This document shows positions 43,108 to 55,446 of a DNA stretch of 64,000 nt, one piece after another (position 1 is the first letter of the stretch; the number at the start of each line of letters is the position of its first letter). The position numbers and the translations under genes were made by a program. The DNA is from Meconema thalassinum (taxonomy: Eukaryota; Arthropoda; Insecta; Orthoptera; Tettigoniidae). Under the pieces are notes generated by a model, which was not told the origin of the DNA, did not search any database, and saw only the letters and a program-made list of their open reading frames with translations. The DNA is taken from NCBI GenBank assembly GCA_946902985.2, contig OX336388.2:227996467-228060466 (forward strand), written 5' to 3'.

Positions 43108-46100
43108 TGATGTTTCGTCGTTTTCTGCCTGTCCCTCTTCTTCTTTTTCTTCAGTATCGGTGTCGTGTTGTGTTGGTGGTGATGTGAGTTTAGCGTGTGC
43201 TCAGAGGGGGTGGGTTGTGGGTATACATAGTTAATTGTTTATCCAAAATTAATCACTATGAAATTTGACATTGGAAATAATAAAAATATACAATACAAAA
43301 AAATACATGTTCTTGAAGTTATATGCATGTTGGTATTATGCAGGAAGGAAAAAAACCATGGTTGGACGGGTGGTTGTGCCGTCCGACGCTGTGTGGAGAA
43401 AGAAAATGCTCCCTGCAAGGTATTGTATAAAAGATGGAAGAAAATAGAAAAACAGGTGCCCCAGGGTATAAGTTAAAGATATATCAGAATGATTTATTGT
43501 TGGGATGAAACGGGACACCTTTATAAATTTGGCGTTAGTGGAATGGAAAGGAAAGATACAAAAGTGTGTAGAAACGTGTTTGGTGTTAGAATGTTGCAGT
43601 GCTTTATGTGTATTCTTCATTCATATTTCTTGTGCGTTGACTGTTTTACAATTACTTACAATTTTCGATTACAATTCTTACATGCTACGCTTAATTATAG
43701 TACTATTACTACTATTTTTTTTTTCTACTCATGAGTACCTTTCTCCTTTCTCCTATGCATATGGCCATAGCGCTTTTCTTTCTTGGTCACCTTTACCTTG
43801 TGCCATTCATCTGTGGCTTTTGACCTGCCTCTGTGGTTTAGTGGTTAAACCGCTTGACTGCTCTCGTGAATTTCCCTCCGTGGGTGGAAGAATTGACCTT
43901 GATGGCTAGGATAGACGTTCACAAAGCTACGTCTTTCCTGGCTATCGCATCCGCTCGTTATTCGAGCGTCTGTCGTGTGTTGCGTCAGCTCCGCTCGGTG
44001 CCCCACGGACACCTCGCGTAACCGCAGCCTGTCGTCATCACCTTATTAGTGTGAAGGGAAATCTGTGAATATTTTGTGTGTGTGTGTGTACAGTAGAGAG
44101 TGTGTACAAGTTGGTGTTGGAAATATATTTACAAAAGACATGTGTATGGTGCTGGTGATCTGAAAAATAATAATTTATTAGTTAGTTCCCCTTTTCGGTA
44201 GAACGTGCGGAGAGAGCGCCTCTTGGTGTGCCTGAAATAGAGTGTGACATAATATCCATATACATTTTGGCTATATCTCATGTACATACTTATGTCTACT
44301 GTGCACCTTTTAAGTCTAGCTTAACCTAAATTGACTACAGCCTTATTGTTATACTTATGAATGTACTCCTGTCTTCCTGTGTATTTGTCATGTCTCCTCC
44401 GTGTATACAAGTGTATGAGTGTATTTGTGTGTCGTGACGTCACCTTTACCTGATAATGATCATGTTATCAGCGTTCCCATGATGCTGTAGTGGTGGAGCT
44501 CTTTGCTGGAAGGAAATGCATGTAAATTTAGTACATGTGGCCAATATATTATGTGCACATATCGCGCAGCGCTGTTTTAAGGGTCGGCTTGGATAATGCC
44601 TCCGCCCTTGAGACCTCTTCGGTCGTCTCGTGTATATATGTCGCGTTCGCGTTGCATACGCGTGTCTTCGCTATATATATTGTCGGTCTTACCCTGGTAA
44701 CGTCTAGTTGCCAGGTGCCAAACGCTCTATGTCGCGTTCGCATTACAAGTTCGTATTTACCTTAATGTATTGTCGGTCTTACCCTGGTAACGTCTAGTTG
44801 CCAGGTGCCGAACGCTCAATGTCGCGTTCGTATCGCATATTCCCTACTTACTTTAATGTGTTGTCGGTCTTACCCTGGTAACGGTTTTAGTTGCCAGGTG
44901 CCGATCGCTCTTATCTTAATTAGAAGGTGCTTAGCCTAAATTATGTTAGTTAACATTAAAAAAGATATATATTTTGTATTTACAAGCCGAAATGGACCTT
45001 AACCTAATGCCAAAATGTGCTGTAGCTGCTGTTTTACAACAGCGCTTATTAAATTTGCTTAAGTCTAAGTTGCCTTTTGAAGGTAACTGTATCTTATGTA
45101 CTAGAATTTTGTTCAGAGGCTCGTCCCGGTCGGTTTCCCTTCCGGGGGGCCCTTGTGACCTACTGCCGGGACCGGAACCCAGCAGTGGCCCGTAGTCCCC
45201 TCCCTTAATACTAATTGTCGACATCCCCCTCTTAGTAATTAATATAGGCCTGGCGCGACTGCGCTGCTAAAGAGCAAACGCCTCGCGTGGATATCCTTTC
45301 CGCTGATCTTATACCTGCCCGTGTTGGCATTATTCGCCATTTGTCATTCATTTGTATATTTATGCTGGGTTGCCCACAGAACCCCTTTTGGCAGCCCGTT
45401 GCATACCTATTTAATATCTCTGGCTGCCCGGTGCGTTACCATTTAAGCTCTGGAGACTCGGTGTCATCCATTTATGTGGGCACGGGACCGAATGTTCGCA
45501 TTCATTCCATTTGCATTATGTATTATTCATTTGTTATTATTTATTCAATCGTCTTCACCTTGTCTTCCGGGACAAGGACTTGGCGGATCTAGGATTGGTC
45601 CCGCTGAATCCTGAGATCCTTCTTCACTTCCGCGAGTGGAAGACTAACTCCCCGCCATAGGAGCTCTACCTAGGTTACAACTAGCTGAGAGTCTAGTCCT
45701 AATGTGGTCGTCTCTAGGTTCGTCTCCTGAGTCTAGTGTGGGGCTGGCTAATTCTCCTACTAGCCGTCAAAAGTCTCCCCTGCAGGTTTGGCTTCGATGA
45801 CCGTAGCGCATAGTGGGTGTAACTTTTCTCCGACAAGGGGGTAAGCTAGACACACCCTAGATCTTGACGTTTGCCCGCGCTAAGTCATCGATGCTTCAAC
45901 CCTACGTTATTTCGTATTTAGTGTGGGTCAGGATCTGTTGGCGTCTTGCCCCGTCCCTGACTTCCGTGGAGCTTCTGCTCCCTCCGTTTACCCGTCTCAT
46001 CACCATCTAGTGTGGTGTCAGATTCCCTTTTTTTTTAAATATAAGTGTGATGTGTATATAAGTTTGTGTGTACCATGTAATTATATAAAATTCTTAGTGT

Positions 46101-49100
46101 TCTGGGGTTGTAGAATCTTCTAAATTCATAGTCTACTTTAGGCTTGTCACTGCCATGTCGGATTTCCAGCGGTAATGTCTTGGTAATTTTCTAGAGGTGT
46201 TAGTAGGTTCGTAGGGCGTTGGGTCCCTTGTTAATAGGATGCGAGGGTGTTATTTGCTGAATGGGTTTAAAGCGTGGTAGGAGGGGGTCGTGCATCGTTG
46301 GCCTCCATGTTTATGGTGGCCGGGAGCCGATGATGCTGCTAGGAGGCATTTACTGTGAGTGGATGGGGTGGGTTTTCCCAGGTGTTCAAAATTTTAAAAA
46401 TGTCGTGCAGGTGTAATAATAATAAGATCCCTGGTATGTGGATAGGATATTCCATGCATTGGGATGGATATGAGGCGCGTCCGCTCTCACTTGAGGATAA
46501 GGGATGTGTCAAGGTATAATAAGTCTATGTCCCTTGCTTGCGGGATTATTTAATAAAAATATTTGTTAATATAATTGTGGCCTCATCTCTCTACATAGAG
46601 ATGTGCATTGCGATTAATATTGTTTCCGACTCACCCCTAATATTCAGGTGTAGGCGTTTGGGGCCAAGGTGTAGCATACCTTAATTTGTTAGGAGCATGA
46701 AGTCTATCAACCCCGATGTATATTTTGGAATGTAGTGTAGCTGTTTTTATTGTTTCTGTGTGTCTGTGTTGGATGGCGTTGTAGGTGACAGGATATGTAG
46801 GAAGAAGGGTACTGGGTGGTAGCCCGTAGTTGGTACCATGGCCATCCTGATGGCACTATCCATTTCTATTCCTGTCGTGGTGTGTCATCCTCTCTTAGTC
46901 ACTATATGTTCTCTATCCGCTCCTTGGGATGTATGCTGGTTAAGTTGAGATGCCATAAAGCATCTAATCTGTCCTAAAATAGCAGTCTGTGGAGTGCCTG
47001 TGGGTCTATGAAACCTATGTTGTGTAGAAATGTTTGTGTCTGTTGGCACTGCCCTCGGGCTGCCCTTAGGATGTTTAAGTGCAGTGACGCTGTGACGTCA
47101 CGGCCTAATCTGGTTTCCTGTTCATAACGTTAGAGTAGCAAGTGACTGAAGGTATGAATTGTCATGGCCTGATCGCCTATAATGGTTTTTAAAGATAAAA
47201 TAAAAAAAAGAAAAGAAGTTATTAGGGGGGGGTTGTTCCCTCATGGAATCTGTCTGCATCCGCCCCTGATTGTTGGGCGCGTGTAGGAAGGGAGTGTCCG
47301 TGGCTGTGATTAGCGCGGCTGCGCGTGTGAGGTCGCATACCGCTGCCGCATGCTTGCGCGTGGGATGTTATCGGAAAAGTCTTATCTCGTGTCGCGTGGC
47401 TAATTGTCAGGTGCCGCGTGTTGCTTGTTATCGCCCTTGTAGATATGTTCCTAGTGTCAGTAATGGTAGGGCTATGGGATCCTGTATTCCCGAGATTAAT
47501 CCGGTCCATAGTATTTCTACACTATTGGAAGCGGAGCCTGTTATAATGACGCTCTCATTTCCTATATCAACCTCCGTGTCACTTTATGTCGTTATTGTTA
47601 TTGTTTTTGTGCCAGTGTCATCATGTTTGCAAGTCATTGTCACGTCTTGTTATGAAAAAAATGTCTACCGGGAACAGTGTGTTGCAACGCTCTGGAATTC
47701 GCTTATTCACAACGCAGTGCTTTTTTGTGTATTTGTTTTGTATCCCTGTTTACAGGAAGTTTCTAATGTTACGTATGAAGGCTGACGGAACGTGTCTTTC
47801 GCCACTGTCCGTATGTGGACATGTGTTTTGCATTCTAGGAGGGCCAATGTGTTAACCTGTCACACTTTCGCTCCCAGGCTTGTGTGGACTTTGCTTCCGC
47901 AATACTTCTGCCTTGTGTAATTATCTATGATTTGTGTCTAGCAAGTCTATTGCCTATGTTCGGGGTAATCCAAATTTGCCTTGATTTTTGGCTTAATATG
48001 CTGTGTTGCCTGTTTTGTGTAGGCGTTTGTTTGTGAGAGTGGCGTCCCCCGTATTCAGATGTCGGGCGCTATGGTTCCAAGAAAAGTGTCTCGTGGTCTT
48101 TGTAGAGGCCTGGCGTTGTCGGTACGTCCCCTATTGGTAGTCCCGGGGTCGCTAATGCCCTAAGTAGGCTGTTGTTGCGAGTACCTTAGAACGAACCTAC
48201 GCCCCTGTATCTATGTTAAAGAACCTTCCTGTGTTCACGAATGTGTGGCTCAATCGTTTATGTGCTTGTATATGGCATTAGTGCAGTGCATCTGTCACCT
48301 CTAGTGTTTGTATAAGCGTGTACACAGTAATAATTTGCCATTCATATACGTATAATTTAAACATTCTTATGCCTATTTTCCCTTTTAGCTATACGCTATG
48401 GGGCACAGTGTCTCTATGTGACCCTATGGTTTTTCTGTATGGGATTGTGTATGCATGCTGTTTTTGCGATGCTGCCCGTGTAATTGTCTGTTCCCGTGTC
48501 CATATTCCTGGTTTAATTTGGACGTACTTGCGGATTGCCTCAATTTTGGCCAATTTCCGTCTAGGTGGGAGTGAATTTTTCGCCTGTGCATGGGTCTATC
48601 TGGTGTCTGGTCGCGGTGGCTGAGTATTCTGACTTTCTATGTTGAAAAACCCCGTGTGTTGAATGTAACTGCTCTTTCGTCGGTCGACAATTTTTGTTTG
48701 TCACGGCGTCCGGTTTTACTGGGTATTCGGACCCGTGATCCCGTGTAGCGCTCCGTGTTTTATGTCTGCGTAGTCTGTTGGGATTTTTTGCGTCCCTAGT
48801 GTGGCCTCTGATTGTGTTGTCGCGCCAAAAATGCCGTTGGCTAGCTTCCTTTTTGGCACGTTTTTATCGTGTTTATGTACGTTCGCACATGCCTTGGGCT
48901 AAGGCCTCGGTACTACAATTTCTGTGTTTTATGTACCATGGCGTGTATCTTATGTTTGAGACACGCGTATGAAAATGTACGTTAATGTGAGTGTTTTGTG
49001 TTATTCGGAACGTCCCTCGTACCTTAATTTCGGGAGTTATCCGGCTTTGAAAATGGTGTGAATGATTGTGTATTTTACTGGCAGAGCGGTAGCGCTCCTA

Positions 49101-49770
49101 GCCTGTGTGGTACTGGCGAAGGTCGCATGTTCCATTACGTCTTATCGCTGACTGGCGATAGTGTCAAGTTTCAATTGTGTAGGAAGTACTCGCTCGCTTA
49201 GTCTGGCGGTCTACTTACCACATGTGTTGAGACAATGTGTGCAGGTTTGCTGACGCGCCTTTCTATTGTCTGCATATACAGTGTGCCATGGGTTCCTCGT
49301 TATGTAAAAGACCCTACCTCTGTTCATATATTGTGTCCCCAAATTTTGTGTTATTGTAGGTCTGATGCAAATATGTTCGTCGGTGATAGTTAGATGTCTG
49401 TGAGAGTAGGTGATGTGTTTATGCCCGTGTGTCTCCGGGCTTCTAGTCGCGTGTTTGGTGACTAGGTGTCGGAGGCGGTTTTATTATTGTATGCATATTA
49501 ATCTCTGTTAGCGTGACTGTCCCTTATTGCTCTATCCTCCAATTGGATAGTTACCCGACCTTGCATTCCTGGTATTCAGAAGGTCGCGGGTTTGAGACCG
49601 TCCTTGTTCAGGATACTCATTCTTGTTGCCTTTTGGGCCTGTGTCTCTGGGACAGTTTTGTTAGTGTTATTGACTGTTTGTATGGTATTTACGTTTAGTG
49701 TGAGCGCTGTTATAGGGGACTAAAAAAATTCCTGTTATGGGCAGTGTAAGAAATAATGTGCACTTATGGA
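43108..49770. other. 6.6 kb without recognisable genes
   Basis: G/T-rich plus strand, with many GTGT and CGTG words. Open frames are short and their proteins resemble nothing I know. Contents worth noting are a tRNA-like piece near 43825-43890 (A-box-like TGGTTTAGTGGTTAAACC), the hairpin triplet at 44600-44910, a tRNA-like piece near 49078-49138 (TGGCAGAGCGGTAGCG) and a B-box-like GGTCGCGGGTTTGAGACC near 49580. No reverse transcriptase, integrase, transposase or helicase motif was found on either strand. Confidence 0.5.
44600..44910 (+). repeat. Three ~90-bp tandem units with a hairpin
   Basis: TTGTCGGTCTTACCCTGGTA recurs at about 44680, 44770 and 44861. Each unit has CCTGGTAAC, a short loop and GTTGCCAGG, which pair as a nine-base stem with one T-G pair, followed by TGCC(A/G)A(A/T)CGCTC and TCGCGTTCG. 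The third unit has a four-base larger loop (GGTTTTA), leaving the stem intact. Confidence 0.7.
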
Positions 49771-49798
49771 CCAAATATATATATATATATATATATAT

Positions 49799-50334
49799 TG
49801 TACAGCCTCCCAGGGGTATGCACCCCTTGGAGACCATCCCCCCATCATCTGCCTAAATCTCCTAACGGGCAACCCTTGGAAAGCCGGGCCAACACCCATA
49901 AACGTAGCAAGGACAGCTTGCCACTCTAGAAAGCAGCTCAGTCCTTGCACAATGGTTATACATAACGACATACTATTAACTGGGACAGCAATGCCAACAC
50001 ATTGCTGACAGCATAGCGCCGAAGAGTATAAGAAGGCGTCTTAATCAGGTCAAGGGATCTCTCCATTATCAGTGCTTCAACGATACGGCCGAAGGCTACG
50101 CCGGTGTCATCAGAGGTGAGTCAGTCAGTCGTGTTCAGACATCCTACTTTTGTAACCTGTAACCCACAACTTGTACTTTACATTGTGAACATAATTACAT
50201 TCCCTACAAGGGACTCATACTTCAGAATTACAGACCAATAAACACTTGGTCAACACTCTACACTCGCCTTACTGTTTATACGCCTCTTTACATCCCAACG
50301 CCCTTCCTTATCCCCGTCACGGTTGGACGTGACA
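49799..50334 (+). mobile_element. Possible solo LTR
   Basis: Starts TGTACAGCCTCCC directly after (TA)n at 49771-49798, contains TATAAGAAGGCGTC at about 50027, a possible splice-donor GAGGTGAGTC, an AATAAA at about 50248, and could end at TTGGACGTGACA. TG...CA and promoter-polyA order fit an LTR, but I see no target duplication and no second copy. Confidence 0.35.
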
Positions 50335-50862
50335 GACGGTAGTCTAATAGCGCTAGCTCAGATACCATTGTATTTCCCGAGCCGGCCCGGCTGCTAGCAA
50401 GCCGCGCGTGCCACTCGGCTGATACGAGCAGATTCAGTTACATAATAAGCCAGTCAGCTGAGCGACCAGCACAGTGACCCTTGCATTGGGTCCCATCCCT
50501 TCAAACACTACTACATTATTTATAGGAACGCCCCCTAGTTCCTAGCACACCACAACACTCTACACTGGTCAGCTTACCCTGCCAAGGGAAGCTACCCTTT
50601 TTAGGCACAGCTTTATAAATTGGTACAATAACTCTTCCTTTTAGATCCACCCCCAAATAAGGGATCTAAAACAATATGCATGTAAATTGTACAGTTTTGT
50701 GCATGAGTTTTTGCGTGTTTACCCTCTACAGGGGTAGAACCTGTATTTTGTGTTAGTTGCGTGTACGCGCCCCCGTGAAGGTCTTGGGAACGTTTCGGCA
50801 TTTTAAGTGGAAAATTCTGTGTGTGGGAATATTTATACATGGGCTTGCGCGGTCAGTGAATT
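50335..50862. other. Unassigned sequence
   Basis: GC-richer, no long open frame, no partner repeat in the window. Confidence 0.4.
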
Positions 50863-52027
50863 TCACTGCTGTGCGCGCTTCCTGGCCCGTCGGGGTGAAT
50901 TACTGCGCCCTGTTATGAGGGCATAGTCTTCAGGTTCCCATTGAGGCACTTCTTTACTATTTTTCAGGGGTGTTTTAAGTAAAGCAGGCCGAAGCCTACG
51001 TTCCCCGTACTGCCTGTTAATAGACGTAGGTATGCTGGCGCCTGAAGGGCTGTGTTGGCTTCGCGCTACCCTATTAGTGTCTGTGCGCGCGAATGCCCTC
51101 CTGTCTGTCTGGCCTCGTGGGGTGGACGGTAAAACTTCCCTTAAACCCCGTGTATTCTGTTGTGGAGGCATGATAGTGCGTGCAGGCGTGTGTGTTACAC
51201 CCTGGTGGGCTGTACGGAATCCCCGTATATTTCTTTGCACTAGGGGTGCATATGTTGGTGTCCACCTCCATTCTGGCAAAATAGCCCTCTGAACTGGCGG
51301 TAAGGATCGTGTAATTGTCTGTGAGTGCTCTTGCAATGTGTTGGAGGGTAGTCTGCCCGGTTTCTGGCCTATGGCCACGGTAGACTCCTTCCCTTGTGTG
51401 GCGGTACGTGTCGAGAGGGACATCCTCGCGAATTGCTGAGTCAGCGTATCTACGCCTATGTCCTCTCCTAGCTGGGCTGGTGGCCCTGCCGCGAACTCAA
51501 AAATGGCCTTGTTGGCTTGGAGTTCCCGGTACTTTTCCCAAATTTGGGCGTATTGCCTATTGAGGCATATGGCCTGTTGGCAAATTGCTGTGTTGACGTG
51601 TTTGCGTCCTATACAGTTCTGTGGCCGCCAACTGGAGAAACGCCTGTTCACGAATAAGCTCCCTGTATTGGGCATATAAAATTGTGTAGTGCACCCTCAT
51701 CCTCTCTAGGGTTGTGTTATCTATTGTAGGGCCATGTGTAGTGATTATTCGGTCGTATATCCTGTTCCTTTGGACATGGCTTCTATTGAGGTGTTCATGT
51801 ATGTTACTTGAGTGTTCGTGTGCGCATCTCAATTGCGCTGTCCTACCCTCTGACGGGGTGCATGGCTGTTTGCCCTATATTGCTCCAACCTTTGTCTGGA
51901 GTGCCCGTATTTGTGCCTGTTGCCTTTGTATATGCCTCTGGCACCTTAGTAATAACGTGAGTAATATTGGTGTACCTCTATTGCCTCTATGGCTTACAAT
52001 CCCTGTTGCTTCTACATCTGGTGCCAT
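50863..52027 (-). pseudogene. Unrecognised basic protein, damaged ORF
   Basis: Read from Met at 52027 (MAPDVEATG), the frame has one TAG near 51880, runs on to 51557, and overlaps a second frame at 50863-51675 (270 residues), so one frameshift near 51600 would give a protein of about 380 residues. It is rich in Arg, Gln and Thr, with two related stretches, YRELIREQAFLQLAA and YRELQANKAIFEFAA, and a basic end RRARKRAQQ. It is the longest coding-like sequence in the 42-53 kb block and lies 0.6 kb inside the right direct repeat, where gag would sit if the block were an LTR element on this strand. No capsid, zinc-knuckle or enzyme motif is recognised, so function is unknown. Confidence 0.45.
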
Positions 52028-52654
52028 CCTGAGCTAAGTGTTTGTATAAAAAGAAATGTGTGCGGCTTCTAATGTATGAGATTTCCGTTCCTTTCTAGGG
52101 GGGGGGGGGGTTGACAAAAATTTCCCTTGCGTTGCTAGAGTGAAGGGGAAAATAATGCTTTCTCCTCAGAAAAAGAAATTTAACTTTTGCTTGGCTGTGT
52201 GCGGTACGGATCGCTTCTACCACGAGGGCTCGTTGTTTGTGTCCCTACCCTTATTTTGCGTGGTAGCCGCGCCTCCACCAAATATGTTTTATCCCTTGGT
52301 TGGGGGTGGGAAAAACACGGTAGTGTAAATGTGCTAATTTAGAAGACTGTTTCCGGATGAGAGTAGTGTCCCGTAATTGGGAGAGACTACTAGTGTAGTG
52401 TGTTGGTGTAAGTGCTTAATCTATTGGGGGCGTCCCTGCAAGATGCAATTATCTGTCAGGGGATGAATGTCTAAGTGCCGGCTGTTAAGCTAGCTTGCCA
52501 GCTGAGTAAGATGAGCAATTCAATGAATGTGCAGAGTCAGTGACTCGACACTTTGCAGTCGAGTCGCGTGCTCGAGCGCAATAGAATCTGCCGATGCAGT
52601 TATTGGCTTCTACGGTCACGGGCAATTATGACTAAGGTCAGGCGGGGTATGAGG
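52028..52654. other. Unassigned sequence
   Basis: Includes a run of G at about 52099-52110 and the hairpin-like GACTCGACACTTTGCAGTCG area near 52545. No coding signal. Confidence 0.4.
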
Positions 52655-53035
52655 ATGTGAAGTGGAGTGTAATTAGTAACAAGCGTGTAGTTTACTGACC
52701 ATGTATTTATTGGCCAGTTGATGTAATGTGATGTCCCTCTTGGGGAGTTTAAACAAATATGAAAAACAATTTGTGAAGTGTACAAATGTTTGGGGTAAGT
52801 GTTTACAAGAATAAGGATTCTGAGCACAAACTAGATCTCACCTGGTGAAGAGCTGGAACGGACGTCGGGCAGGGCCGCTGGCGAAGAACAGAGTAGAACA
52901 GATAATCCTTCCTGTCCGGGTTCCATTCTTATATGTTTCGGCGCTGCTTGGTCAGCATTGCATCAGTGTAGCTGCCCCAGATAGTTGTTAGTGTAAATGT
53001 TTATGTGAGCTTTGCAAGCCGTTGGTTAACCTCCT
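52655..53035 (+). repeat. Right copy of the 42-53 kb direct repeat
   Basis: GATGTGAAGTGGAGTGTAAT through TTTGCAAGCCGTTGG to AACCTCCT, matching 42549-42930 with few differences. The part of the unit with the poly-C tract is missing; sequence changes at GTTACATCGG. Confidence 0.85.
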
Positions 53036-53340
53036 GTTACATCGGTAGCGAGTGTAAATTATAGTAGAGAATTCTATATAATTTAATAAAAAGTGCGCAA
53101 ATTGTGCGTTATCATCGAAGCTAGTGTGTTATTTGCGTGAATCAGTTGGCGACCACGTGTTCGTCGTATAAGTTCCGAACTCAGCAGTACAGGAAGATGA
53201 GACGCGACGTAATTTAAATATTATGGCATGAATTCAGGAATAAATTTTGCGTGTGGTTACGAATTTATACTGGCGTGTGACTACAGTCAACAGTGTGGTA
53301 ACAGTGTGTGTTACTGGGCATCGCTCAGTTGAGTTTAAAA
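53036..53340 (+). other. 5' flank of the hAT transposase
   Basis: AT-rich; probably the hAT element's 5' untranslated part. No clear terminal inverted repeat or 8-bp duplication was found by eye. Confidence 0.4.
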
Positions 53341-55446
53341 ATGCCGAAGGTAGCTGTTTCTGCCACAGACAGACTTAAAGAATATAAGAATGAAGGATTT
53401 ATAATTTTTTGTGGCATTCTTATGTGCAAATATTGTGATTGCCGGTTAGATTATCGCAGAAAAGATGCATTAGACAAACATTGCAAATCGGAGAAGCATT
53501 CAAAACGCCGAGAAAATTCGCGTCTTGAAGTTAGTGTTCCTAGAGTGGCCACCTTGAAAGAAACATTATCAAATGCTAGTCGTGTGAAGGATATGAAAGA
53601 AGAGTTTATTTTGGACACTACTACTGCGTTTGTGAAAGCTAATATACCAGTAGAGAAACTAGACAATCCTGCTATCCGTACTTGGTTTAATAAGTACGTT
53701 CGCGGAAGTGGAGATTTACCATCAGCAAATCAGATTCGTCAGAAATACATCCCCATGATTGGCGAGGGAAGAAATTAGGGAAGATATAAAAAACAAAGAC
53801 GTGTTTCTGCTATGTGACGAAACAACTGACAGGAATGGTAGGTGTGTTTTCAACATTCTTTTTTACGTCCATCAGTACCATCAACTGAAATGAACACCCA
53901 TCTGGCTGCCTCTGTTGTTCTAGATTCTGCCAATAGCGTAAATTGCTCCAATGCGATATTAGACACCTTGAATTCCTATGAAATTGAACGGGAGCGTGTA
54001 GTGGCAGTAGTTACGGACTCAGCACGCTACATGACAAAATGTGTAACTACTCTTCAAGGATTGATTGAAGAATTAAGTCATGTCCAGTGCTGGGCTCATA
54101 AAGTCAATCTTATCGGCTGCGTATTTGAAAACGAGGTGGACGAATTGAACATGTCTATAGTAAAGACAAAGAATGCCTTTTTAAATACGCGAAAAAGAAA
54201 AAGCAATTACGTTGCATTTCTAAGGGAGAAATATGAAAACTCAGAAAAAGAGAATGAAATTCTAGCTTTCCCAATGCCCGTATGTACAAGATGGAATTCA
54301 TGGTTTAAGGCTGCAATGTATATGGCCACGCATGTGGAAGATCTGGTAGAATTTTTCAAAACATTGGAAGATTCAAATTCTGGGGTCAAGTTTTTCCAAC
54401 AAGCATCGACTTCAACAATACAATTTATACAATTACAAGCATTCTATGAGAGCCTCCGTGGCTCAGGCGGCAGCACGCCGGCCTCTCACCGCTGGGTCCG
54501 TGGTTCAAATCCCGGTCACTCCATGTGAGATCTGTGCTGGACAAAACGGAGGCAGACAGGTTTTTCTCCGGGTACTCCGGTTTTCCCTGTCAATATTTCA
54601 TTCCAGCAACACTCTCCACTATCATTTCATTTCATCTGTCATTCATTTAATCATTGCCCCAGAGGAGTGCGTCAGGCCTCGGCAGCCGGCACAGTTCATA
54701 TCCTCGCCGCTAGATGGGGGCTTCATTCATTCCATTCCTGACCCGGTCGGAGACTGGAAGCAGGCTGTGGATTTTCACAAGCATTCTATGTTTCTGTTGT
54801 TGGTGCCTCTCTTATGGACTTGCTTAATTTCTTGGAGGGATCTAAGTACCCAACAATTCACTTACTGGCTGGGAAGCTAGATGACCTTGAGGTAAAGCTC
54901 AAGCTATTAGGCGATGGTGGAATGTTCAATCATACGATCCTCCAGAACTTGGAACAGCTTCCTCAAAAGATGCAGATAAAGGTTAAGTCCAATCTGACAT
55001 GTGTTGCCCAGTCAGCTCTAGTGAAAGTCAGGACTTTAAGGACCACGGATCCAGCCAGGAAGACTGTAGAAGCCATCGGGTCATTGTTTGATCCTCGGCA
55101 TGCACCTAAGAACGTATCTCCCACAGAACTGCTCCAATTTAAGAAGAATGCCCCATTTCTTACGAAGATGGAGTCTCAACAGTTTTTAGAGGCTCACAGC
55201 ATTTACCTGACTGCAATCAAGAACCAACTGCGTCATGAAGATAATGTGAATGTTCCAGAGATCCTCATGGGATTAAGGCCTGCTCACCGAGACTATGCAA
55301 CAGCTGCATTAAAGTGTGTGTGGTATCCTTGTTCAAATGTGGATTCTGAAAGGTCATTTTCGAAATACAGTCTCATAGTAAGTGATAGGAGGCGAAAATT
55401 GACAGCTGCAAATGCTGAGACATTAACCATGATCTACTTCCTGTGA
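53341..55446 (+). pseudogene. hAT-superfamily transposase pseudogene
   Basis: Start chosen at MPKVAVSATDRLKEY (53341). The N-terminus has a C-x2-C...H-x4-H zinc finger (CKYCDC, then HCKSEKH), of the short type seen in CGGBP1-like hAT proteins. After a frameshift near 53767 comes FLLCDETTDRNGRCVF (first catalytic D), a second frameshift near 53870, then VVTDSARYM (second D) and HVQCWAHKVNLI, the hAT C-x2-H motif. A SINE at 54449-54776 follows. The C-terminus ends with WYPCSNVDSERSFSKYS and DRRRKLTAANAETL, the hAT dimerisation region. It would cut and paste hAT elements but is inactive. AATAAA lies at 55518. Confidence 0.85.
54449..54776 (+). mobile_element. SINE family A, copy 3, inside hAT coding sequence
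   Basis: 328 bp with head GCCTCCGTGGCTCAGGCGGC and B box GGTTCAAATCC, bounded by the 14-bp duplication ACAAGCATTCTATG at 54435-54448 and 54777-54790. Insert plus one duplication is 342 bp, a multiple of three, so the host frame is kept; a TGA inside the SINE at 54526-54528 stops it. Confidence 0.92.

Noticed and set aside
42900..43235. 105-residue frame containing a proline run
   Set aside because: The prolines are the poly-C tract of the direct repeat, whose length differs between copies, so a frame cannot be maintained.
49078..49138. tRNA gene candidate (TGGCAGAGCGGTAGCG)
   Set aside because: The B-box area GGTCGCATGTTCCA lacks the invariant GGTTC, and the arms do not pair well. At best a SINE or tRNA relic.
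49799..50334. Confident solo LTR call
   Set aside because: TG...CA and promoter-polyA order fit, but no target duplication and no second copy; listed only at low confidence.
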